The position numbers were made by a program, and so were the translations under genes. A stretch of DNA of 64,000 nt. Source: Fibrobacter sp. UWB16 (GTDB lineage Bacteria > Fibrobacterota > Fibrobacteria > Fibrobacterales > Fibrobacteraceae). The first letter of the stretch is position 1. Each line of letters opens with the position of its first letter. Below are positions 36,257 to 44,984 of the stretch, piece after piece. The notes below the pieces were generated by a model that saw only the letters and a list, made by a program, of their open reading frames with translations, was not told where the DNA came from and did no database searches. The DNA lies in NCBI RefSeq assembly GCF_900215325.1, contig NZ_OCMS01000001.1, positions 248,001 to 312,000 of the forward strand. The letters are read 5' to 3'.

Positions 36257-36262
36257 TACATT
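36257..36262 (+). promoter_or_regulatory. purC -10 element
   Basis: TACATTTG (TAnnTTTG type) 10 nt before the purC ATG. No Shine-Dalgarno in between; -35 not clear. No PurR-like operator or guanine/PRPP riboswitch fold was seen. Confidence 0.4.
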
Positions 36263-36272
36263 TGCTTGCACT

Positions 36273-37157
36273 ATGAGCTTAAAATTTGATACTCCCATTA
36301 CCGAAGTTCCGCTGTTCCACCAGGGTAAAGTACGTGACATGTACGACCTCGGCGACAGCTTCCTGATGGTCGCTAGCGACCGTCTTTCCGCTTTTGACGT
36401 GGTGCTCCCCACCCCGATTCCTGGTAAGGGCAAAATCCTCAACCAGCTTTCGCTGTTCTGGTTCCAGCACCTCGGCATGAAGAACCACCTCATCACCGCC
36501 GACGTGAACGAATACCCGGCCGTGCTCAAGAAGCACGCCGACTACCTCCGCGGCCGTTCCATGATCGTGAAGAAGGCTCACCGCCACTCCGTCGAATGCA
36601 TCGTGCGCGGTTACATCGTCGGTTCTGGCTGGAAGGACTACCAGAAGACCGGTAAGATCTGCGGCCATGTTCTCCCGGAAGGCCTGCAGCTCTGCCAGAA
36701 GCTGGAAAAACCGCTCTACACGCCGAGCACCAAGCCGGACGTAGGCCACGACGAAAACATCAGCTTCGAACAGACTTTCGATATCGTAGGCGAAAAGGTT
36801 GCAACGACTCTCCGTGACATGTCCCTCGACATCTACACGAAGGCCCGCGACTACGCCGCAAGCAAGGGCATCATCCTTGCCGACACCAAGTTCGAATTCG
36901 GTGAAATCGACGGCGAAACCATCCTCATCGACGAAGTTCTCACTCCGGACTCCAGCCGCTACTGGCCCGCAGACAAGTACCAGGTAGGCAAGAACCAGGA
37001 AAGTTTCGACAAGCAGTACGTTCGCGACTGGCTCGAAACACTCGACTGGGGCAAGACCTACCCGGGTCCGGAAATTCCGGCAGACGTCGTGAAGAACACG
37101 CTCGCCAAGTACGAAGAAATCTTCGTGCGCCTCACCGGCAAGCAGCCGGAACTGTAA
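36273..37157 (+). CDS. purC: SAICAR synthetase PurC
   Basis: 294 aa, the longer bacterial/eukaryotic type. QGKVRDMYDLGDSFLMVASDRLSAFDVVLP is the ATP-binding start. VKKAHRHSVECIVRGYIVGSGWKDYQ is the central conserved block, and GIILADTKFEFG and IDEVLTPDSSRYWP complete the active site. It joins aspartate to CAIR in purine synthesis. Not adjacent to purN, which is 6 kb away. Highly biased codon use. Confidence 0.97.
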   Translation: MSLKFDTPITEVPLFHQGKVRDMYDLGDSFLMVASDRLSAFDVVLPTPIPGKGKILNQLSLFWFQHLGMKNHLITADVNEYPAVLKKHADYLRGRSMIVKKAHRHSVECIVRGYIVGSGWKDYQKTGKICGHVLPEGLQLCQKLEKPLYTPSTKPDVGHDENISFEQTFDIVGEKVATTLRDMSLDIYTKARDYAASKGIILADTKFEFGEIDGETILIDEVLTPDSSRYWPADKYQVGKNQESFDKQYVRDWLETLDWGKTYPGPEIPADVVKNTLAKYEEIFVRLTGKQPEL

Positions 37158-37195
37158 GAGACCGCTCGGCTCTATCGCATAAGCAAGAATGTGAT
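37158..37195 (+). repeat. 38-bp direct repeat, copy 1
   Basis: GAGACCGCTCGGCTCTATCG and on to AAGAATGTGAT, starting at the purC stop. The second copy is 92 bp downstream with two mismatches. Confidence 0.8.
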
Positions 37196-37249
37196 TTCGC
37201 CTCGCTCTCGCAACCACTCCTCGTTAATACGAGGAGTTTGTTGCTCACG

Positions 37250-37287
37250 GAGACCGCTCGACTCTATCGCATAAACAAGAATGTGAT
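37250..37287 (+). repeat. 38-bp direct repeat, copy 2
   Basis: Second copy of the element at 37158; differs at GCTCGG/GCTCGA and ATAAGC/ATAAAC. Between the copies is a CTCCTCG-ttaata-CGAGGAG hairpin (37217-37236). Confidence 0.8.
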
Positions 37288-37290
37288 AAT

Positions 37291-37326
37291 AAAAACGCGC
37301 AGACCTTCGGGCCTGCGTTTTTCTTT
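37291..37326 (+). terminator. purC-region terminator
   Basis: AAAACGCgCAGaCC-TTCG-GGcCTGCGTTTTT hairpin with T-run. Confidence 0.75.
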
Positions 37327-37330
37327 TTGC

Positions 37331-37530
37331 GTCATGTTGAGCGACAAAGTCGCGAAACATCCAGTAAAGTCTTGTATAACGTCATTCTGAACGGCGAAGC
37401 CGTGAAGAATCCAGTAAAGTCTTGTATTGCGAAACGAGAAATGACTGGATTCCTCACTTCGTTCGGAATGACGAAGCGAGTAGATTGCTCAGGGTGACGA
37501 GAGTGCGGAATGTTCGGAATGACGAAGATG
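37331..37530. repeat. Family-1 repeats upstream of the phosphatase 3' end
   Basis: CGTCATGTTGAGCGACAAAG and CGTCATTCTGAACGGCGAAG left ends, AAGTCTTGTATTGCGAAACG centre, then CTTCGTTCGGAATGACG right ends. With the direct repeats and terminator it fills the 37158-37536 gap. Confidence 0.8.
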
Positions 37531-37536
37531 CAACAA

Positions 37537-38346
37537 TTACTCCAAATAGTATTCCCGGAGTGCGTCAATGGTAGCGGAAGGCACATGCATCCGCTGCGTG
37601 ATAAAATTCAATAGCGATCCGTATTCCGCATTGATGCGCTTGAGCGGAATTTCAAGATACTCGCGCTTGACACTCACCAAGAAATGCAGAATGTCGAGTT
37701 GCTCTTCCGTCATTCCCGATTCACGACCTTTGGCAGTCATTGCTTCAAGCGGCTTGCGGTACGAGTTTTCGGATTCCGCGTAATCGTCTAGAATAGCGTT
37801 ATCGTCGGCACCGAGAGCGGCGAGCATCAACGCCGAGCAAAAGCCACAGCGGTCCTTGCCCGAAGTACAGTGCCACAAAACAGGCGACCCCTTTTGCGCA
37901 CGAATCGTTTCAAAAACTTTCGCATACTGCGAGCTAGCATAATCGCTATCGACAAAATAATTATAGAGTTTATCCTTTAACGTATTTGCAATCGGATGGC
38001 GCGCAATGCCAAAAAGGAATTCCATAAAGTCCACGCCCGTCGCAGGCACCACCTGGTCCTTGTTGAAAGCATCGCCATGCATGGAATCATCCAAAACAGG
38101 AATCAAAGCGGAATCCATTCCATCAAGGAGCTTGTCCGGCTTTTGCATGTATTCAAAGTCAGAGCGCAAATCAATCACCAGATGAACGCCAAAATCATCA
38201 CGCAGGCGGTGCAAATCATGGTCCGAGGCCTTGGACAAGTTGCTACTGCGAAAGAGCAAATTGTGCTTGACACGAGAACCACCCGCCGGAATTCCGCCGA
38301 GCTGTCGCGCATTATCAATCGATTCAAACTTTAAAACATTAGCCAT
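37537..38346 (-). CDS. Tyrosine/dual-specificity protein phosphatase-like protein
   Basis: 269 aa of the Y_phosphatase3 type. Early motif NARQLGGIP, then LLFRSSNLSKAS and VIDLRSDFEYMQKPD, and the active-site loop HCTSGKDRCG (nucleophile Cys near 160), matching HCxxGKDRTG. Bacterial relatives act on phosphotyrosine or phosphoinositides. No signal peptide. Start set at ATG 38346 after AGGGGAGC; the 15 in-frame codons upstream are translated family-2 repeat and are rejected. Confidence 0.85.
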   Translation of the reverse strand: MANVLKFESIDNARQLGGIPAGGSRVKHNLLFRSSNLSKASDHDLHRLRDDFGVHLVIDLRSDFEYMQKPDKLLDGMDSALIPVLDDSMHGDAFNKDQVVPATGVDFMEFLFGIARHPIANTLKDKLYNYFVDSDYASSQYAKVFETIRAQKGSPVLWHCTSGKDRCGFCSALMLAALGADDNAILDDYAESENSYRKPLEAMTAKGRESGMTEEQLDILHFLVSVKREYLEIPLKRINAEYGSLLNFITQRMHVPSATIDALREYYLE

Positions 38347-38368
38347 AAGCTCCCCTTTTATTGACTTT

Positions 38369-38460
38369 GTCATGCCTGCGAAAGCGGGCATCTCCCATTC
38401 TTTTTGAAAAGGAGATTCCCGATTATCCCCGTCAAGCGAGGACAGGCATCGGGAATGACA
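38369..38460. repeat. Family-2 interspersed repeat, complete
   Basis: Left TGTCATGCCTGCGAAAGCGG, centre fold-back CATCTCCCATTC / GAAAAGGAGATTCCC, right end GGCATCGGGAATGACA. Outer ends are inverted (TGTCAT / ATGACA). Confidence 0.8.
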
Positions 38461-38498
38461 AATCCTTCCTACTTTCTACGGTCTACCGTCTACTGAAT

Positions 38499-39185
38499 TC
38501 ACTTCTTCACGATTCTCAGAACGCCCTGCTTGTTGTACTCAGGGGCATCTTTGGAGAAGAGCGTCTTCGTTTCTTGACGGAGCACGTATTTTTCGCCCTC
38601 GCCCCAGTCAATGATGCTTCCAGACTTTGCCGGGATGCCATCGCCAAACAAGCTATCAGCAGCCATCAAGAGAGCTTCTTCCGGGTCTTCAATCGTATTC
38701 GAGATGCACAAGTCTGGCAACGTAAACACAGCCAAGCCAAGCGTGTAAAGCGAATCGCCAGAATCGAGAATGTTGATCCACGGATCCATCGGATAATCGC
38801 AATCGCCAAACTGTTCTTCAAAAGCCTTCGCGGTCCATGCCGTGCCAGACTGCTGCATATAAACGCCCGCGGCCTTCGCGTTGATAACCTTCAAAATGGC
38901 GGAGTTCACCATTTCAACATCGTCCATCGTCTTTACGTTCCCGAGCAAGAACAAGAGCGACTTGTGATCAACAATAGCCTTCTCTTCGTCTTCCGTCAAA
39001 TCATTGCGTTCCTTGAAAATTTCCAAGAGGTCGGCAGATGCGCCCTGGCGAACCACATTGAACTGCACGCTGCAACCAGGAATCATCAACGTCTTGGTAT
39101 CCGCATTCACCTGAACCGTTTCGGTAATGGCAAACGGTTCATCAACAGCAACGGGAATCGGGAAAGCTAAAACGAACTGGTTCAT
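38499..39185 (-). CDS. Conserved hypothetical cytosolic protein
   Basis: 228 aa, no signal peptide or membrane segment. Seen: LAFPIPVAVDEPFAI, LLFLLGNVKTMDDVEMVNSA, AILKVINAKAAGVYM, DPWINILDSGDSLYTLGL. The AKAAGVY region is reminiscent of DUF4261-type proteins, but I cannot confirm that. Its start overlaps the stop of the MurG-like gene by 4 nt (ATGA), so it is the last gene of a three-gene operon with two glycosyltransferase-type proteins. Confidence 0.6.
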   Translation of the reverse strand: MNQFVLAFPIPVAVDEPFAITETVQVNADTKTLMIPGCSVQFNVVRQGASADLLEIFKERNDLTEDEEKAIVDHKSLLFLLGNVKTMDDVEMVNSAILKVINAKAAGVYMQQSGTAWTAKAFEEQFGDCDYPMDPWINILDSGDSLYTLGLAVFTLPDLCISNTIEDPEEALLMAADSLFGDGIPAKSGSIIDWGEGEKYVLRQETKTLFSKDAPEYNKQGVLRIVKK

Positions 39186-40459
39186 ATCGACCTCTCTTTA
39201 AATTTTCGAACAACATCTTCAACCGCATCGTGAAGCAAATTTTGCTTTGCGACTTTCGGCATTTTCACGGACTTTTCGAAAGCGCTTGTAAGCGTTTCGG
39301 CAGAAAGTTCATCTGCCGGAATTTCAACGGCATAGCCCGCCTTCGACAAATCATGAGCGAGGACAATCTGCTCAAATTGTCCTGGCGTCGGTACAAAGAT
39401 ACATTTTGCGCCAAGTTCCGCCATGTCCATCACGGTGCTATAACCACCTCGGCTCACCACAAAATCGGCACGTTTCACGGCTTCGGCGAAATCGTTCGTT
39501 GCCAAGTGCGTGTGGAACTCGATATTCCCTTCGGTCCACGTTTTTTGCTCCACCGAAGGCTTCCCGAGAATCATCATGTGCTGACCAGGAATCTGTTGCA
39601 ACGCTTCGCGCAGTTGCTGCTCGAATTGCGTACGCGCAGGTTCTACACCCGACACCACTGCCACGACCTTGTAGGCCGCGCGCAATCCAAGAGCACGCAT
39701 TCCAAAAATTTGCTTTCCAGAAGCACGCTCTTCTGAAGCTGCGTTCCATTCCACGTTCGCCGAGTGCGCCATAAACTCCGACACACTCATCAAGTCCACG
39801 TCACGCTCCAGATCGACCGGCGCCGGCACATTTCCAAGCGCACTCCCAAGCGCATTCCCAGCATTCTCGCCTGCATCCCAGTCCGAGAATCTCGAAAGCG
39901 TCCCAACGTAACGCATCGGCTTATCGCCCGGAGTGGCCCCCGAATGCGAAAGAGAACCCGCATAGCCCGGATAAATTTCCAAATCCGGCACCCAGACTTC
40001 ATCGAACTTGCGCATGATGTTCGCATGCCACATCACACCAATACGTTCAAACGCCGCAAACGCCCGCGGGAACGCAATCCTGCGCTGGTGCGTCATGTAA
40101 ATACTATAAGCCCTCTTGGAATAGAACGCAAAACGATTGTCCGAGAACAACACATCATAGCCATGACGGTCGACCATCTCTTCGGCAAAGTGGTGTTCGT
40201 AACGCATCACGGCATTCAAGTGCACACTGTTTTTGAGCAGCCAAAGCGCCATATTGTAGCCGTGCTTCGGGTAGACAATGTTGTAGCTCGGAGCCAAGCG
40301 TTGGCGCAAATCCGGGAAAACTTCACGGAAAAAGTTTGCGTTCGCCTTGACTACAGCAAGTTCCACCTCGGCGCCCGCCCGCAAGAATTCGCGGACAACA
40401 GGCACGCAACGAGTTGCATGCCCAAGTCCCCAATCCAGCGGAGCTACAAGGACTTTCAC
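39182..40459 (-). CDS. MurG/GT28-like glycosyltransferase
   Basis: 425-aa GT-B enzyme. PLDWGLGHATRCVPVVREFL is the N-terminal acceptor-side glycine loop. MMILGKP, DFVVSRGGYSTVMDMAELGAK and VPTPGQFEQIVLAHDLSKAG form the C-terminal nucleotide-sugar site, as in UDP-GlcNAc-dependent GT28 enzymes and CYTH-like relatives. An insert at about 195-245 (alternating Ala/Gly/Asn, then ASEERASGKQ) is unusual and low in complexity. Overlaps both neighbours by 4 nt. Substrate unknown. Confidence 0.75.
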   Translation of the reverse strand: MKVLVAPLDWGLGHATRCVPVVREFLRAGAEVELAVVKANANFFREVFPDLRQRLAPSYNIVYPKHGYNMALWLLKNSVHLNAVMRYEHHFAEEMVDRHGYDVLFSDNRFAFYSKRAYSIYMTHQRRIAFPRAFAAFERIGVMWHANIMRKFDEVWVPDLEIYPGYAGSLSHSGATPGDKPMRYVGTLSRFSDWDAGENAGNALGSALGNVPAPVDLERDVDLMSVSEFMAHSANVEWNAASEERASGKQIFGMRALGLRAAYKVVAVVSGVEPARTQFEQQLREALQQIPGQHMMILGKPSVEQKTWTEGNIEFHTHLATNDFAEAVKRADFVVSRGGYSTVMDMAELGAKCIFVPTPGQFEQIVLAHDLSKAGYAVEIPADELSAETLTSAFEKSVKMPKVAKQNLLHDAVEDVVRKFKERSI

Positions 40460-42996
40460 TTTTCAGCCTCAAGCCAGGCATGAGCCCAGTCGCCGTGGTC
40501 GCAGTCCTTATCCTTGCCCATCAGTACACGCAAATTAATCGACTTTGCGCCCTTGACGTCGAGTTTCAAGCGTTCCTTATCGGTCGTATAAAGCTTCTTG
40601 GAATGGTAAATTTCACGTCCATCCGCTTCAACCACAAAGAAGGCGCCATCACCGCAAGCACTTTCATCGTCAAGGCCGATAACCACATTCAGCCAGTCGT
40701 AATTACGAGAAAGCGGGAATTCAATAGCCGAATTGGCGTGGCTACCAATACCGTAGCGGAACGGTTCACCATCGATTGTGAGCTTATGATGTTCAACCGT
40801 CGTGTTCATCTGCGGTTCGCCCCATTCCTGGAAGAACTTGCCCATCTTCATTTTGGACAAAAGCGCCACATTCTCGCCATCGACAAAGAAGTCGCGATAC
40901 GTCACAAGCGTATCTCCGTCCGGCATCGAGCAGCTCAGTACAACGCGGTTCATGCCGGCGCGAATCTTCGAAGAATCCAAGACCAGCGTATCCGCTTTGT
41001 TCGACACGAGCATTTCGCCCTGATCCTTGTCATTCAACTTGTAGTCGCAAGCAATCGATTCCGGGAACAGCTTGTTCGCCACAATCATGCCGTTCGATTC
41101 TTCGGTCACCATGAAGTTCTGTGCGTAATGCGACACGCCCTTCTTCGAAATAATCTTGTAAATAGCAAGACCATAGCCGAACAAGCGAGCTTCCATCAGC
41201 ACACGTTCATTTTTGTAATTGCTGAGAATATCGTCAATCTGATCCGTCGTCTTGAACCCGACCACGCGGCTATTGCGGTTCACCGAGCCATAGCCATCCT
41301 GACCACGCACGAGATAAATATTGCCGCCAGACTTCTGCAACCATTCAGCAAATGTTTCGGTACTCCAGTTCTTGAAAGTGTTTTCGCTAAACGAGGTATG
41401 TCCCGAAGCAAGCATCTGCCAAGGTCTTGCGTAAATGAACACAGAATTTTTCGGATACTTTGCAAGCTCCGTATTCAAGAAGTCTTCTTCGGTGAGGAGC
41501 TTGTTCTTGTAATAAAGCATGTTCGCCTTGTAGCTCGGGGCATGGTAAACCATCAACCCGACAGACAAGAGGCAAGCCACACCGGCCACAATTTTTGCAG
41601 CCGCATCACTTTTCATCTTCGTCGTAAACACGAGCGCATCATAAAGGCCAAGCGCCATCAAAAGCGCAAATAGCGGGAGCGCCACAAGCACATAACGCTG
41701 GTTGATGTCAATCGTAAACGTACCGGACACGTTCAAAAGAATCACGAAAATCTGCATGCAGAACGTGATGCCCAGAATGAACCCGCGCACGTAACGACGA
41801 GAATAAATCATTCGGAACAAAAGCCAAGCCGTCGCCAAAAGCAAAATCACGGTAAATGTCGTGTAGAACGGATTTTCCATGATACCGCCAAACGCAGCAT
41901 CCGGCTTGAGGTTCATCATCACTTCGATATTCGTCTTGAGATTGAACCACAAGTTTTCAAACGAGTGCGCCGCATGCGTACCGCCCTGGAAATCGTAACC
42001 GCGATACGCAGCCATCGTGTTGATCGAAGGCCAGCTCACCGCAATGACAGCCGCAACAAACGCCGGCAAGCGATAGGACTTTTCAAGGAAATAGCGGTAA
42101 TAGTAAAGTGCAAACGGGATAAACGCAAAAACGGTTTCCTGACGAGTCTGTGCAAAGAATCCAAGCAACGGAACCGTCAAAAGGAAATGCTTCCACGTGA
42201 CCTTGTTCGTCGGCACAAACGCATACCATGCCATGAGTACCGCAAGCAAAAGGATGTAGAGGACTTCGGTCGATGCCGAGCGCGACTGCAACAGGTAAAT
42301 CGGCATGCCACCCAAGAACGCCGTCGCCGCAAGCGCAAGCTTATCGCTCTTGAACCACTTGCTAAGCGCAAGGAAGAACGCAATCAAGCTCAAGATGTAG
42401 AACGGATAGTTCACCATCAGCGCCGAATCGCGATTCGGTTCCATGAAGTTAAATACAAGCGAATAGACAAATCCAAGAGCCTTGCCCTTGAAGTTGTTCA
42501 CTTCGGTCTTGCAATCGAGAACGCCATCCGTCCAGACGCCTTCGTTACAGACACCGCCTGTATGCTGGAAATACATCTGGAGGCCCATCGATTCCCAGCT
42601 CGTCTCGTCACTCAAAACACGGTGCGAATTGCCGATGTTCCCGAAAATGAATACCGAGAACACGATGAGCAAAAGCGCAAGCCCGCAAAAGCTCTTGCCG
42701 CTCGGCAAGTAGCCGCGAATATGTTTTGCAACAAACGGAGCATTGACAACAATACCCGCCACAAGTAGCAGGAACGTTACAAGAATCGAGTAATAACCCC
42801 ACTCGATATCCCAACGGCGTGCATAGGCCACGGATAAGTTGTTAAAGACGAGGAAGGCAGATACGAGCACGGTTGCCGTAACCACCAACATGATATTCTG
42901 AGGTTTATCCCAATGAAGGGAATTCTTCCATTCCATAAAGGACTGATACAAAGACTTAGGCTTTACACCGTCCCTTCCTAACGTTTCTTTTTTCAT
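40456..42996 (-). CDS. GT-C membrane glycosyltransferase fused to an NPCBM carbohydrate-binding domain
   Basis: 846 aa. About a dozen membrane helices over residues 35-480. SDETSWESMGLQMYF in the first large outside loop offers the Asp-Glu pair of GT39/GT83-type lipid-phosphosugar transferases. Beyond the helices is a long extracytoplasmic region. Its last ~110 residues (YGIGSHANSAIEFPLSRNYD, IGLDDESACGDGAFFVV, LRVLMGKDKDCDHGDWAHAW) fit the NPCBM fold (GIGTHA...vGvDD...DhadWA). Such a protein would add sugars outside the membrane while binding a glycan. First gene of the operon. TATATT lies 14 nt before the ATG. Confidence 0.75.
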   Translation of the reverse strand: MKKETLGRDGVKPKSLYQSFMEWKNSLHWDKPQNIMLVVTATVLVSAFLVFNNLSVAYARRWDIEWGYYSILVTFLLLVAGIVVNAPFVAKHIRGYLPSGKSFCGLALLLIVFSVFIFGNIGNSHRVLSDETSWESMGLQMYFQHTGGVCNEGVWTDGVLDCKTEVNNFKGKALGFVYSLVFNFMEPNRDSALMVNYPFYILSLIAFFLALSKWFKSDKLALAATAFLGGMPIYLLQSRSASTEVLYILLLAVLMAWYAFVPTNKVTWKHFLLTVPLLGFFAQTRQETVFAFIPFALYYYRYFLEKSYRLPAFVAAVIAVSWPSINTMAAYRGYDFQGGTHAAHSFENLWFNLKTNIEVMMNLKPDAAFGGIMENPFYTTFTVILLLATAWLLFRMIYSRRYVRGFILGITFCMQIFVILLNVSGTFTIDINQRYVLVALPLFALLMALGLYDALVFTTKMKSDAAAKIVAGVACLLSVGLMVYHAPSYKANMLYYKNKLLTEEDFLNTELAKYPKNSVFIYARPWQMLASGHTSFSENTFKNWSTETFAEWLQKSGGNIYLVRGQDGYGSVNRNSRVVGFKTTDQIDDILSNYKNERVLMEARLFGYGLAIYKIISKKGVSHYAQNFMVTEESNGMIVANKLFPESIACDYKLNDKDQGEMLVSNKADTLVLDSSKIRAGMNRVVLSCSMPDGDTLVTYRDFFVDGENVALLSKMKMGKFFQEWGEPQMNTTVEHHKLTIDGEPFRYGIGSHANSAIEFPLSRNYDWLNVVIGLDDESACGDGAFFVVEADGREIYHSKKLYTTDKERLKLDVKGAKSINLRVLMGKDKDCDHGDWAHAWLEAEK

Positions 42997-43202
42997 AGTG
43001 CCCTAAATATAACTTTTATACGCAAAATACGAACGCGGCAGGGCGAATTTTCGACCAAAACACCTTATAGCAAGCCTATATGCAACAGATGCAACAAAAA
43101 GTATTCGGCACACGAGTTTTATCGCCGTTTTGGAGCATTTTGAGACTTATTTTGTATATATTTATAGGAGTGTGAGCCCTTAGAGGGCATGAGGAGTTAA
43201 AA

Positions 43203-43703
43203 ATGTTTTACAAACACTGGAAAAAGATTTCACTTGCAATCACCGGATTTTTCTGGGCCAGTTGCGACACGAGTTCCACCACGGTGGAACCGCCCCTTTA
43301 CGGCGCCCCTCCACAATATTCCAGCAGTTCAGAAATACAAAACTCAAGCTCCAGCAGCGAAGATAAAATATCAAGCAGTTCCGAACCATTGCCTATGCCC
43401 GCCTACGGCGTGCCACAAATGGATTGCGAAGTCACCTCTGAAAACGATTCTACGGTCACTTGCGAAAACGGATACACCTGCACTGAAAAACAAACCATCG
43501 TCAAAGATCCCTATTACGATGGCGGTTGCGTTACCGACACTATACACGGCGAACTTACACAGGTTTGTCTCGATTACGGCATTCCGTATTACCCCGCAAA
43601 ATTTTACGAATGCAACGACGGAATCGTCTACGACGATAGCAGCTTCAGAAAAATCTACAAGAAAATCAATGACGGCCTAGATTCGGAATCGCAAGGAAAC
43701 TAA
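43203..43703 (+). CDS. Serine-linker lipoprotein 1 (radical SAM-associated)
   Basis: 166 aa. Signal peptide MFYKHWKKISLAITGFFWAS with a lipobox-like end and Cys21. A Ser-rich linker (SSSSEIQNSSSSSEDKISSS) follows, as in Fibrobacter surface proteins. Three copies of a YG[AVI]P motif are seen: LYGAPPQYS, AYGVPQMD, DYGIPYYP. The end (YECNDGIVYDD...FRKIYKK) matches the other two lipoproteins. Good ribosome site GAGGAG; an AGGGC hairpin (43176-43188) sits in the leader. First gene of a four-gene operon that ends with a SPASM radical SAM enzyme, likely to modify these proteins. Confidence 0.75.
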   Translation: MFYKHWKKISLAITGFFWASCDTSSTTVEPPLYGAPPQYSSSSEIQNSSSSSEDKISSSSEPLPMPAYGVPQMDCEVTSENDSTVTCENGYTCTEKQTIVKDPYYDGGCVTDTIHGELTQVCLDYGIPYYPAKFYECNDGIVYDDSSFRKIYKKINDGLDSESQGN

Positions 43704-43705
43704 AA

Positions 43706-44071
43706 ATGTTCTACAAGCACTGGAAAAAAATTTTTCTCGCCATCGCAGCATTTTTCTGGAATGGCTGCAGTGACAACGCTGCTTCAAGCGAAGTAAAAGC
43801 AACCTGCACCTTTTCAGGTGGAGCCTGTCCAGAATATGGAATTGATTTTTACGTTTGCGAGAACCCAGAAGATTACCAATCTCATGACTCGACCAAGTGT
43901 ACCTTTTACAGGCGCGACCCGTGTACCTATTATTACAATTGCGATGATGGCGTATCTTGCTACAAGGACGAAGGCCAAACCGACGTGACTTGCTATGACA
44001 AACAAGAGCACGAAACGACATACACCGAAGATGATTTTAAAGAAAAATACAATGTAAAGGAACCAGAATGA
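43706..44071 (+). CDS. Cys-rich lipoprotein 2 (radical SAM-associated)
   Basis: 121 aa. Signal peptide nearly the same as lipoprotein 1 (MFYKHWKKIFLAIAAFFWNG, lipid Cys21), so a recent duplication. No Ser linker. The mature part is Cys-rich: CPEYGIDFYVC, then CTYYYNCDDGVSCYKDEGQT, and the closing ETTYTEDDFKEKY. The same domain ends lipoprotein 3. It starts 2 nt after gene 1 and overlaps gene 3 by 4 nt (ATGA). Exported and lipid-anchored; role unknown. Confidence 0.75.
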   Translation: MFYKHWKKIFLAIAAFFWNGCSDNAASSEVKATCTFSGGACPEYGIDFYVCENPEDYQSHDSTKCTFYRRDPCTYYYNCDDGVSCYKDEGQTDVTCYDKQEHETTYTEDDFKEKYNVKEPE

Positions 44072-44979
44072 ACATTCGCAAGCATTGGAAAAATCTTTTA
44101 CTCACGACTACCGCCTTCTTTTGGGCGGGGTGTAACGGCGACAGCGTCACGGAATCAGGTTGCCCATGCGACAACGATTCGGGCATCGAATCCAGCTCCA
44201 GCAGCAACGACGAGAGCTCTAGTTCTAACGCGCCAAGCTCCAGCAGCGCCGTCGAATCTAGTTCTAGCCTCGGCGAATCCAGTTCCAGCGAAACAGTCGC
44301 ATCTTCAAGTTCAGAATCGTCTAGTTCAAGCGAAAGCGTTTCGTCAAGCTCCAGCGCAGGCGAAGTAACTTGCACGCCCGGAGATTCGCTCATAACGTAT
44401 TACCAGCCCTCCTTTTCCGCCGACATCGCCAAGATGAATGCAGAAGAAAAGGCAAAACGTGCAGGCGTCAGCATAATCGACAGCATCCAAAATACATTGC
44501 AAACAGTCCCGCAGTGCCTTGCCAAATTGCGCCAGGAACTCGACAGGTTTGTTGCTCTATACGGCGCTCCGGTCAGGCTCCACACAGACGAAGTTTGCAG
44601 CGACGGCACGACCCGCCCCACTCAGGAATACCTCGATTACCTGAAAATGAAAGAGGAATGGGAAAGGAACAAGCCCGCGCTAGACGAGGAATGCCAAAAG
44701 ATTTACGAAGACAAGTTGAAGAAAATCGAGCAGACCGTCAAAGAATGCCTTGCAACATCAAACCCAAACACGGATCTGACGGTTTGCGATTTTGACGCCA
44801 TGTGCCCCGAATACGGTGTAGATTCAAAATGCACTTACAAATACACCTGCAATGACGGAGTTACTTGCCGCAGAACCGAAGGCGACACCAATATGGATTG
44901 CACCAACAAGCAAGGCGAAAAAACAACCTACACCAAAAAAGATTTCGACAAGAAATATTATACCAAAGAAAATTATTAG
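44068..44979 (+). CDS. Serine-linker, Cys-rich lipoprotein 3 (radical SAM-associated)
   Basis: 303 aa. N-terminus again KHWKN...TTAFFWAGC (lipid Cys22). Long Ser linker (about 40-98). A helical, charged middle (about 115-235, KMKEEWERNKPALDEECQKI) includes ALYGAPVRL. The C-terminal domain CPEYGVDSKCTYKYTCNDGV...TTYTKKDFDKKY repeats that of lipoprotein 2. The radical SAM gene starts 5 nt later. All three share K-H-W-K, a lipid Cys, YGx[PD] motifs and a C...[ND]DG[VI] block. Confidence 0.75.
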   Translation: MNIRKHWKNLLLTTTAFFWAGCNGDSVTESGCPCDNDSGIESSSSSNDESSSSNAPSSSSAVESSSSLGESSSSETVASSSSESSSSSESVSSSSSAGEVTCTPGDSLITYYQPSFSADIAKMNAEEKAKRAGVSIIDSIQNTLQTVPQCLAKLRQELDRFVALYGAPVRLHTDEVCSDGTTRPTQEYLDYLKMKEEWERNKPALDEECQKIYEDKLKKIEQTVKECLATSNPNTDLTVCDFDAMCPEYGVDSKCTYKYTCNDGVTCRRTEGDTNMDCTNKQGEKTTYTKKDFDKKYYTKENY

Positions 44980-44984
44980 GATTT

